Below, piece after piece: positions 33,884 to 44,013 of a stretch of 64,000 nucleotides of DNA. This DNA is from Trebouxia sp. TZW2008 (Eukaryota; Chlorophyta; Trebouxiophyceae; Trebouxiales; Trebouxiaceae), in the NCBI GenBank assembly GCA_002118135.1, contig BDIU01000008.1, positions 310,001 through 374,000 of the forward strand. Direction: 5' to 3'. Numbering within the stretch: position 1 is the stretch's first letter; the number at the start of each line of letters is the position of its first letter. The position numbers and the translations under genes were made by a program. The notes beneath the pieces were generated by a model, which saw only the letters and a program-made list of their open reading frames with translations, made no database searches and had not been told where the DNA came from.

Positions 33884-34772
33884 TTTTGCTGAATTTCTAT
33901 CAGAGGCGCACGATCAGCTGGATGTGCTCAGCAGGTGCAGATAGCGTGACTTGACACTGTCGCGCAATTCAGAATGGTGAACGAGCATCAACCTGTGCAT
34001 TGCGGCTTCTGTTACAGTGAGCGACCCTAACATGACCAGAAACCCTGAAGGAAGCATTCACCTTGGCAGCATGATCTTGTTCCAATTAGCATGGCAAGGC
34101 ATTGCAGAACTCCGCAGGGATTGTTGCATGCTTATTTGTGGCATGCATATGCGCCATGGCCTTTGCATTTAACGGTACCATTAGTCGAATCTGATGGTGT
34201 CAATATGTCTTTCGGTTGATATAGATCTCTAGAGTAGCAAAGCGCTGCATAATCAAGGACCCGTCAGGACACACAAAGCACACAGTGCTCTGCATTGTCA
34301 TGAGGTGTGCATGCTGTTGGCGGTGCATCATGACTGCATGTTGTAGTCCTGGCAAGTAGTCATCATGACACATTGTCAAGGCCAGAATTCATGTTGGTCA
34401 GATTAGTTTTTGCCCTGAAGTTCGGGCCTTGAACAGCCTTTTATGCGCGGCCCCGGGCCTGTCACTCTGGTGTTTCACGACACAGTTTACGCACTGATCT
34501 CGCTCTTGCTTGTCGGGAATGTCGGACGCCGAAAGCCTTTTTTATGGCACCGGATACACCAGCTGAATCAACGGTGCAAGTTCGGGTTTCGCGGCCTGTT
34601 TGAGGCTTGAAATCCGTCAGCAAAAAAGCCTCGTAGCTTGAGCTTGCAATATGCCTGCCAATGGTGTGCGGTACATTCCGTCATCGCTTTGAGTCTATGC
34701 CTCTTTGATAAGGGACCAGACATCTGCTGTTGGCTCTTCTGAGTGTCTGCTGCGGCCTGTTGCAAACCAGCA
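33884..34772. promoter_or_regulatory. Divergent intergenic region, about 890 bp, between TCTP and the coiled-coil gene
   Basis: It holds both promoters and 5' UTRs. Composition becomes CpG-rich from about 34430 toward the plus-strand gene start. No ORF with splice support; no repeat noticed. Confidence 0.4.
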
Positions 34773-37281
34773 ATGGCCAATCATAAGTCGTACAACAATC
34801 AGAGCCTCTTCAACGGCGTGGCTCAGGAAGTCTCGGGCTACTCTACGGAGTCAAGCAGGAACAACACTATTGCAAATGAGAAAAGAGCGCGCAAAGCAGT
34901 CGAAGAGGATGCAACACGCCTCCAGAACAGGGTTCAGACCCTGCAAAAGGAGGAGCAGAAGGCTCTTAAAAGGCTTGAGGAGACCAGAAGCAAGGCTCGC
35001 GACATTCTGAGTCTGCGAGCACAGAACGAGCAGCGGCAGCTAGAGCGAGAGCAAAGGCAACAGCAAATGCAGGTGAAAAGCGACATCATCATGCATGCTG
35101 AGCTCAGTCCTAGCTTCTCAGACAATTGGAGCCTGCACTTGAGCGTCTCATTCCGGCTGTGCTGGTTGCCGCTTTTGAGGCAGTTGAAGCATGCTGCTTA
35201 GCTTCTCAAGCTAAAGCGAGGAATTTGAGCTGAATTGGGAAATTTGACGCAAATGCGCTGACACATTTCCTCTATCTTGGCAGGATGAGCTTGCAGCTCA
35301 GCGGCAGGACTTTGGTGCTGCAAAGGAGAGGAGCTTTAGGAACAAAGTCAAGATCGAGAAGCAGACATACTTGGCAAAGATGACTTCAGCGGAGCAGACA
35401 AAGGAAGAGCGGGTTGAGAATCAGCAGAGGCTGGCAGAGTACAAGATGACTCGCAGACTCAATGCGTTGGAGAAGAAAGACGCTGTCAAGAAGTCAATGC
35501 TACAGTCACAGCGCAAGCTAGACTCCCTCCGCATGCAGAAAATTCAAGCAGTGAGTTCCCATTATTTGCTTCAGCATTGGTTGCATTGTACTTCAGCAGC
35601 TCTGCAGTAGTGAATTCCCATACTCACTTGAGCTTTGCTTGCACAGGGCTTCAGCAGCCATATAGCACATGCTGTTGTTTGCTGGCTGCATTTGTCTGTT
35701 GTGAGCCAAATCCAGGCTGTATTGACACGCAAGTAACAACATCTGGACTTTACCCTGTGTTTTTCCGTGCCTGCAGGGGCATGCTGACTATGAGCACAGG
35801 CTTCAGCAGGAGATTCATGCCCGCGTCTTGAAAGAGCAAGAGCTGCAGCAGCTGGTAAGATAGCATACTTCACAGCCAGCAATATTGAGCATGGCAGCTT
35901 GTTGATCAGCAAGCTGTCACAACTTGTGGCTCTCATGCAAAAGCTACGGGTCTGCTTGCAGCATACGCATCAGCATGGCATGCTATACTGACTTAATTGC
36001 AGCACCTTTTGCATGTTGGTATGTACACAATACAGCCAAGAGCACAAATAATGCAAGTCAAGTGCCTGTTGATGGTCAGTTCTGCCATCACGAAAGGCGA
36101 TCATGATGAGTTTGACTTGCCTTGCCGAAGATGCAAGTCTGCATGGATCTGCAAGAGGACTTTCAAAAGACATATGCATGTGATAAGCAGTCAAGTTGAG
36201 CGCAATGATGGCAGCCAGATGCTTGCTGCAGACTGGGATAGAACTGGAGCTGATTGAGAGGCTGAAGAAGAAGCAGCTGGAGCAGCAGCAGGCCCTGAAA
36301 GAGCTGCAAGAGGCCATGAGCCTCACCAGCAGGTGTGCTTCAGCCCTTTATGCGTTGTCGAGCTTGTGTTTCTTAGGGTTGACAAGCTGCCTTTGCCGAA
36401 TGCATCCACCTATGCATTCAAACCAGCAAGATGATGAGTCAGATCTGGTTCAGTCTATCCTAGACTGTCGTTTCGCTTGATTGACTGATTGTTAGGCATC
36501 ATGATGAGAGGCTGTTGCGTAGAAGCAGCCCAAGATTCTGACACTGCAGAACGCTTTGCATCAGCTCCATTGTCTGTTGATTTATCTCCTGACTCGACTG
36601 CATGTTACAAGCAATTGCATTGTTGTAAAGATGCGAGCTGCGGGACATACTTCCCAGCCCTAGACCATGCCGCATGCAGCCTGTCTCTGCTGTGTGCTGT
36701 GGCCTAGGACTTGACACATGTGATTTTGTATTCAGAACAGCGACATAAGTCTAAGCTGTTAGATGTCAATGATCTGCCTCTGTAGCTCTGTAGCCTCTGT
36801 TAACAGGAGCACTACAAAATTCTTGCAGCAGCAAAAGTATGGGCCACACACACTTTGCACCTGTGTTGAAATGGTCAGTGCTATGTTGTTCTGACGGAGA
36901 CCTTCTCACTGATGCAGGCCAGTGTCAGTTTCAGGCATGCAGTTGCGCCCAGCCTTGTCTCAGCAGTCCTCATATGCCTCTCAGCGCTCTCCTAGCCGCA
37001 ATTCAGTGCCTCAAAGACAGCCTGCTGCAGCAGTTCAGCAACCCAAAATGCAGCCGGAAGCCGCCTCTAATGAACCCTCTGACGAGGAAGTAGCCTTTGC
37101 TTTTGCCAGATATGACCCAGACAGCACTACGTACATCCCAACAGCCAGAATTGGAGACTTGATGACTGACTTGGGAATGCCCTTGAACCCCAATCAACTT
37201 GCACAAGCCAATGCACAGCTGGACAGGAGCCAATGTGGGCAGGTGTCATTTGGCGAGTTCTTGCTCTGGTGGAAAGGCTAA
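34773..37281 (+). CDS. Coiled-coil protein with a C-terminal EF-hand-like domain
   Basis: Five exons: 34773-35072, 35284-35550, 35777-35854, 36232-36332 and 36918-37281. Phases agree and the product is 369 aa. Residues ~30-230 are almost entirely charged heptad sequence (RLQNRVQTLQKEEQKALKRL; ELIERLKKKQLEQQQALKEL), a long coiled coil. A Ser/Gln-rich linker follows, then a calmodulin-like fold: SDEEVAFAFARYDPDSTTYI forms a degenerate first hand. The second loop, DRSQCGQVSFGE, keeps acidic positions 1 and 12 and the central Gly, and ends in FLLWWKG. This resembles ciliary/basal-body or cytoskeletal coiled-coil proteins with an EF-hand tail, but no specific orthologue is claimed. The second loop could bind Ca2+; the first lacks proper ligands. 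Confidence 0.8.
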
Positions 37282-37645
37282 GCTTGAAGCCTTGCAGCAT
37301 TGATGCAGTCAGACGTCAGCTTTGCAGCAGTCAAGGCAGCTCATTGGCGTTTTTGGCAGACTTTGCAATGCTGCAAGCCAAATCATGGAATGTCTGAATC
37401 CGGAGTTAGGCACAGAATGCATTGCTTGCAGTCCTGTACTTGCTGTGACATCAGGCCACGTAACAACTGTTCTGTAGCAACTTTTCTCAAACAGGATGCA
37501 ATGGCCAAAACACGACCGGCTTTGTAGACACTGATTAAGGCCAAAACTTTTCAATCATGTTACAAGCTCTTTGATGCCCGTCATGAGAAGTTCAGGGCTC
37601 ATGTATTCTTGACATTCAAGCAGATTAGTGAGAGCATGCATGTGA
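37282..37645. other. Convergent 3' spacer, no gene seen
   Basis: 364 bp between the stops of the coiled-coil gene and the CLEC16A/TT9 homologue; no feature recognised. Confidence 0.5.
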
Positions 37646-40600
37646 TCATACAGATTTTGCAATTGATAAAGGTGCGAGCATGGGCAGCATGACCTCTCCG
37701 TGGAGAGTTCTGAGCTGTGCAGTATGCTGCTGAACCATTTCTTGTGCATATTGCGCTGACTGAGGGGTTGGAAATGATAACACCCAATGCCCATCAACTA
37801 GCTGGCGGCCAAGATGGCTCAAAATTGATCCATGGCTATTGCTCTGTAAAACACACCAGTGTTGGCTTGCGGCATCAGCGTTGCGTACTCTCAGCGGTCT
37901 GACACAGCAACAAGCACATGATTTGATGACTGCATAGCACCAAGGCAGCAAATCACACATGTGTGTGAAGTGAAGACAAAAGCTGCAATTGTGCTTGCAC
38001 TGCAGACTGTGATGCCTGCCAACCATGCATCTCTCAAACAAACAAGCAATGTCCCCACAAAGCAGCCAGAAGGTGTCATGTAAGCATTTGGCATCGCAAT
38101 GGTCGCGAAATTGGCACATAGAGCGCACGATCTACCTTCAGAAGCTTGAGCAAGCCTCGCACAGGTGGACGGACATGTATATGAAGCCAGCGGGGGTGAG
38201 ACCTATCTACTGCTGCATCAGCTCCCAACAGTGGAGCTATTGACAGCACCACACCAGTGTTTGGTTGTTGCCCAGGATCAGCCAAAATCACGTGTGCTGC
38301 GCCTGTCGCTGCAGCATTGGCTAATGCAGCTTGAGCTGCAGCTCCTTGTAAGGCTTTGTTTGCCTGCATTGTCAGGCAATCTTGCTTGCACAGCAAAGAC
38401 AGCCCCTGACAGTCAGAAACAATAGATGATGGACATAGCTTTGACAATTCTCCCAACATGCTACACATTGTGACTGCCACAACTGACTGCTTCGCGCAAG
38501 CCTGTCACACAAGCAAAAAGCACATCAAGCCATCTGGTAAGTTACTGCAATCATGCAGACATATTTCAGAGACATTCAAGTGTGGGTGAAGCGCTGATTA
38601 TGACGCTGACTTGACACCAGACACACAAACAAGAGCGCTTCAGCACCCGTGCGACGGATGCAGAGGCAACGTTGCAGGCTCAATCAACTTGATACAGCTT
38701 ACAAGTTGTACAGCATTGTGGGAGTTCAATCATGACACTGACCTGGGGGGTGCCTTGAACAGCAAAGCAAACTCTGCGCTCCTGCCCTCTGGCAAATGCA
38801 ACAGTGCATGTGACCTGCTGATCCATTGCAACTGTGGCGCCCTCGCGCAACTCTGCCTTCCTGAGAACAGCGTCTGAGACCTGTGGCACTGGTGCCTCCT
38901 CACTGATGCGTGCTGTACGCACCACTTGTTGGATTTGGGTGAGGGCTACAAAGGTCTGAACAGCCTGCCAGCCCTGTTGCGCCGCTTGAGCTGACAGACT
39001 GATCCCTGCGGTGCTGCCGTTCACCTCTTGTGCTTGCGCTAACCCTTCCACCTGAATTGCCTGTGCAAAGCATCCACAGATTATAACAACCATAAGCTGC
39101 AGCAAAGCACACACAGGAGCTGCCTGGTATAGATGCATGTCATTGTCACCATGGTGAGCCTGATGACCACAGAATGACTGTGATGCATGCACACAATGCA
39201 ACAGATTGCTTACAGCAGAGCACATGTATAGTATGTCTCTGCTTCATGTCATCTGCAGCAGTGACCAGCTTTGGCAGAACCATACATGAGGTTGGCCATT
39301 GATTGTATTGCGGATTTTTGTAAAATATACACAATTGGTCAAATCTACTGATTCCAACCTCATTGATGTTCCTGCCAGGACGGCAGACAGGCAGCTCAAA
39401 GTCCAAAGCGCATTTTGCAACAAAATGTCTTCAGGACAGATATGCAGTTGTTGATCAGAATGAATTTACATGTTCATCTAAAGCTTGGTCACATGCATCT
39501 TCAACCACAATCTCTGGTTCCAAAGCATATCCAGATGAGGTACATGATGTACCTGTAGCCAGGCTTGAACAGCAGCAGTGGTGGAGGCAGGGGAAGGATG
39601 AAGCATGGCCTGGCAGGCCTGACCCCACTCCCACCCCACCAGGGCCACCACTGCGTCGCACCACATGCCCTGCAGAGTCTCCACTAAGCCCGCTTGGCTG
39701 GCTTGCGCTGCCTGCCAGGCAACACAGGCTAAAGTGACAGCTGTCTGGGAGTGTCTTTGTCTACGTGTCTGTCTGTCTATCTGTCTGTCTGTTTTTCTGT
39801 CAATATGTCTGTCTGTCTTTCTGCATGTATGCTCAGAAGGTTGCAGATGACCTGCTGCTGTTCACAGCGCTGAGACGTTACACACAGCATGCAGGTTACA
39901 TGTATGGCTTGGGCTACAATCAAGTGGTGAGACGGCTTTGCGATGTGGCTTGTTCTTTAGCATACTGTCCAAGTACAGGGAAGAGTGCCGTAGACGTTCA
40001 ACCTTCTAATCATACCTGCTCAAGGTGTGCCTGCTGATGCATTGGTAGCTGGCTTTGCGCAGACTGGGCACGGGTCAACAGCTGGCTGAGCAGCCAGCCG
40101 ATCTGCCACAGACAGGTACTAGGCAGCAATGGCTTCAACAGGGCTTGAAACAGAGCATCTAAGCACTGCTGACCAGCTGCTGTGTCCTGATCCAGCTGGG
40201 CTTGCTGCTGCTGCTGCTGCTGTTGCTGCTGGGCAGGCTCAGAAGCACCTGAGGACTGCGAGTGGGGCTGCTGATGTTGTTGAGGGTAGCCATCAGTTCT
40301 GATCTGCTGCTGAGATGAGTTGGAGGGGTTGTGAAGGTGTGAGTGGGTGCCATTGAGGCTGGCATGAGAGCCTGAAGCTCTTGCTGTGCCTGCATGAGGT
40401 CAGCAAGCTTACACCGTTCGCGGCAGTTCTCGTGTGGTCACAGACCAATCTTCCCAACACGTTCGTCAGCTGGCTGGGCATGGGCGTTGCTTTGGCTTGC
40501 AAGAAAGCAGCAACTGCTTGTATGATCCATTGTTGTGGACGGAGCACTGCAGATGCAAATGCAACCCTGTTGTGCTGTCAAGCCTCAGGCATTTGATCAA

Positions 40601-43600
40601 AAGTGGCCACCTACTCAAGCAGCAAAGCCTGGAAAAGAGGCATGGAAGCTGACACATGCTTTGGCATGTGTGCAAACACAATATAGTTTTTATGCAAGGT
40701 ACGATGCTGAGCTACCACAGAGCAGCAAATGCAGATGATGCATTCGGAAAGGACAACATTCTCAATCTCCTGGAACTCAAGGTGTGTACGATGTCAATTG
40801 GCACAAGCCTAGATAAAGCCTAAACCCTAAACCCTCCATGTCCAATATACATGGTTTAGGTTAGCACATGATCGAACTGGTTGGAGACAGTTGATTGCTT
40901 CTGTACGTACCTAGATGGGCCTGCTGAGCCTGCCTAGCCCACGTTTACAATGATGAATGAAATGAATGAAGCCTAGGTAGCTAGCAAGGAGAGGATTTAG
41001 GTGCAATTTCTACAATACGAGATGGTGCTTGTACCTATGTCAGAAAAGGAATTTCTGGGTGAGCCAAAAAGGGAGGCAGGGTCTGATTTCTCGCTGCCTA
41101 TCAAGTCCTCCATTAGCTCTTGATGTCGACGCTGCCGAACAGGCAGCAATCCTGCAACACAGTCTTGGCTGAGCAAAATGAAGACCAGTCTGCAGAAGAA
41201 ACATATTGCTACATACCAGGTACACTGTGATAACCTTTCCTGACCCCAAAAGGCATCATGGTGTTTGAGTAAGACATGTTATATACATGATGCATGTGCT
41301 CAGCCACAAGATAGCGCTGACGTAACTCGATTTGTTGAGCTCTGAAAGCCGGCTCATGCATGCCTTCAAGCAAATTGCGTCAGAATTTAGGCAACTTACC
41401 AGCAGCTGACAACACGCCTGGACTGACAGCTTTGCTCTCGACCACTGCCACCATTGTACGCACCGCTGCACTGCATAGCTGGCTATCGCTGCCTTGCAAG
41501 GCAGCCAGCAAGCAGCCCCTGTATGCTAAGCTGTGTTCATGCAGGGTAAAGAGAGCTAGCCAGGGGGAGGGCTGCTGCACGTGCTGGCCCTGACTGGCAG
41601 CCCCATTAGCTTCCAAAGCAGCCTCTGCATTCTGACTACCAGCTTCTGCATGATGACTCTCGAAAATTGAGTGCTGAGCTGCGGAGGAGTTGTTTGGCTG
41701 AGATGTGGAGGCCTGGCTGCCTGACTGCAGTCTGTCTGAATGTTGGTCTGAGGATGAGATGCTGGTGTCAGGGCTGAGGTGTTGGCTGACTTCGGAATGA
41801 GGGCAAAGCAAGGAGGCTAGCAGGTCCACAAAGGGAGCGTAGCTCATGACATGAAGCAGCCGCTCCAGTACATGCAAGGAGCATACTGCATGAACCAAAC
41901 TACGCCCACCTGCATAAAGGCAGAAGCTGTGACAATATAGCTATGAAGATGAGCGGTCGCGTCTGGCCTACAGTAAGCTTTGGTGGCATGTTGCAGGCAG
42001 GAGCTACTATACTAAGCATCCTGCCTTATTGCTGGGCAATACTTCAGCCGACAATGACATGCAGTCGTGGTGACTGTGAGCACAACTTCTGAGCCAAAGG
42101 CGCTGCACTTGCTTATAGACTGGAAGCAACTGCTGTGGTGGGTAGAAAGACGCATGCAGGAGGACCCACCAGCGTCTTGCTCAGAAGGCTGAGCTTGCCT
42201 TGCTCCAAGAGCTGCAACAAGCGGGTTGACAATGACTGGCAGAGCAAAGGATTCCCAAAGGCACTGGAGCATCAAACTAGCAAGGCCATTAGCTCCTGCG
42301 TGCCATTGGCAATCAGCATTCAAAAACTGCTTTTGTGCTGTCACTGCCATCACAGCTCAAGCTCAGACAGCATGCACAGCATGGTCCAAGTTGGCACATA
42401 GCATTTGACGTCTGCTGTCGCTGCTGTCGCAACTCAAGCTTAGACAGCATGCACAGCATGATTCAAGATTGGCATTGAATGTTTGACATCTGCGTTCACT
42501 GCTATCACAGCTCAAGCTTGAGTGACACGCGTCGCACAGCCCAAGTCTGGTCGAAAACACAGCAATGAAGGAATTCAAGCTGGAATAGCATGCACAAAAT
42601 GAGTCAAGCTCTGCTTGAACTCAGGGATGAAATGGTCACATGAAGCTAGCCTGCAATGCATGCAGGCTGTATTGCTAACTACCTGTGCAAAGAATATCAT
42701 TGCAGTATGAAAGCAGATCTTCAACCTCTGCCAAGCAGGAATCCACATTGTACACAGCTGTTGAGGAAGAGCTCCCCAGCAGTGTCAGAAGATGATCCAA
42801 CTCCTGCAGTACGTGGCCAAAGACTTTTAGGCTTTGAGATCATTGAACTGACATGGTTGTAAACTGTTACCAACGGCGATGACTTGCGAAAAGGCCAATT
42901 TGAAGGCATACAATTGCTTGAACTGCATGTCACAGGACACAACCAAACAGCACACCAACCTGACATTGGTCCGCAATATAAGTAGCTAGACTGGAGAAGT
43001 ATTGACTGGCTGGCTGGCTGATCACAAAGCTCTGCACAGCTGGGTCTCTGATATGGTACACTTTAAGCGTGAGAGTCCTGACTGCTGCCCGAACCATCCC
43101 ATCACGATGGTTGATCAGCTTGACTGCTTCAGTGTATAGAGGAAAGGAGCCCTTGCTGAAGAAGAATTGCACTGTGCTGTTGTTCAGCTTGAGGCTGACG
43201 GACTTGAGCAGGGTTATATAGTGCCCGAGAACTTCCTCATCTTCAAAGTCAAAGTGCAACCCGACCACCTCATTGATATAGTTATTGCTGAACATGTAGA
43301 AGACAGCTGTTTTGCTCTGGATGTTCTGAGCAACCACAAAAGCTTTCATACAAATTTGCAAAGCTCAGCATTGGCTTGCAAAGCTGCGAGCAATTGTGTG
43401 CTGGTGCAGAGGCTACCTGTATCAGCATGCTAAGGGTCTGCAATACTTGGATTGCGACCTCTCCTCTCCTGTTTGCTCGCTGCTGCAGGATCTGGGTGAA
43501 ATGCTGCAGAAGGTTATTCTCAAGGAAGTAGTCCAAAAATCTGGGGTCATGCTGATCACCCCAGACCATAAGCTCAGCAATGCTGCGCAATGTCTCGACA

Positions 43601-43752
43601 ACGGCATCCCTGTTCGCATCTGTCACGACTGGGTTCCTGATCAGTACGTCCCGCAGATAGCGCAGGTTGTCCAGAGAAAAGCGGTCGGCATGCTCTTCCT
43701 CAGCACCCCCAAGCAGGAATCCTCCCAGCCACGACCCAGTCCTCCTGGACAT
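37646..43752 (-). CDS. CLEC16A: CLEC16A/TT9 (FPL-domain) endosomal trafficking protein
   Basis: Ten minus-strand exons: 43752-43417, 43316-42960, 42803-42683, 41909-41400, 40546-40415, 40389-40016, 39744-39553, 39060-38743, 38363-38136 and 37843-37646. Every junction agrees in phase and the product is about 921 aa. The first in-frame ATG is 43752 (MSRRTGSWLGG). The N-terminal FPL domain is very clear: LDNLRYLRDVLIRNPVVTDA, SIAELMVWGDQHDPRFLDYF, SVSLKLNNSTVQFFF and FPLYTEAVKLINH, with the name-giving Phe-Pro-Leu at ~170-172. The middle is low-complexity (Ser, Gln, His; poly-Gln near 40200). The C-terminus has RWLHIHVRPP and LVDGHWVLSF, as in the plant member TT9/GFS9. Known members act in endosome/vacuole traffic and autophagy (human CLEC16A, fly Ema). 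It shares a short divergent promoter with the GH127 gene. Confidence 0.93.
39764..39825. repeat. TGTC tetranucleotide microsatellite
   Basis: A degenerate (CTGT)n run inside a CLEC16A/TT9 intron, beginning about 20 bp outside the acceptor of the exon at 39744. Confidence 0.9.
40195..40240 (-). repeat. CAG poly-glutamine tract (coding, minus strand)
   Basis: CTG repeats on the plus strand give a run of about nine Gln codons in the CLEC16A/TT9 exon 40389-40016. It lies in a Gln/Ser-rich linker and may vary in length. Confidence 0.88.
40816..40865. repeat. Short interstitial telomere-like repeat with inverted partner
   Basis: Two and a half units of CCCTAAA, the plant/green-algal telomere repeat, lie at 40819-40835. 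They are followed 15-25 bp on by CATGGTTTAGG, which pairs with the CCTAAACC..CATG side to make a possible hairpin. It lies in an intron of the CLEC16A/TT9 homologue. Confidence 0.75.
42335..42545. repeat. Three-copy tandem repeat of about 75 bp
   Basis: Units share CTCAAGCT.AGACAGCATGCACAGCATG, CAAG.TTGGCA and TTTGAC.TCTGC, and lie in the intron between CLEC16A/TT9 exons 42803-42683 and 41909-41400. The third unit is the most diverged. Confidence 0.85.
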
Positions 43753-44013
43753 GCTCAGAGGGGCTGGGGTATTATGCAAGCGGTGGTGTCCTGCCTAGCG
43801 GCAAACTATACATGCTCGATCGTGCACTTCGGACTTGACTTGGAACCTGACTCGTTTGACTCATGATCATGCAGTGTCGGAATGTCCAGGTTAGAAGAGC
43901 TCTCGGAGCGACCAGCCGGCAACAAATGTCTTTGGTCAGCCTCAAAAAACAGTTACCGAGGACTTTCTGGGCTGCGCATCACCTTTGAAGCACCGCCTGT
44001 GCCGCTCGCCCTC
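43753..44013. promoter_or_regulatory. Compact bidirectional promoter region (CLEC16A/TT9 and GH127)
   Basis: Only 261 bp separate the two divergent start codons, so control elements must be shared or overlapping. The stretch is CpG-rich compared with introns. No TATA box could be assigned. Confidence 0.5.
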
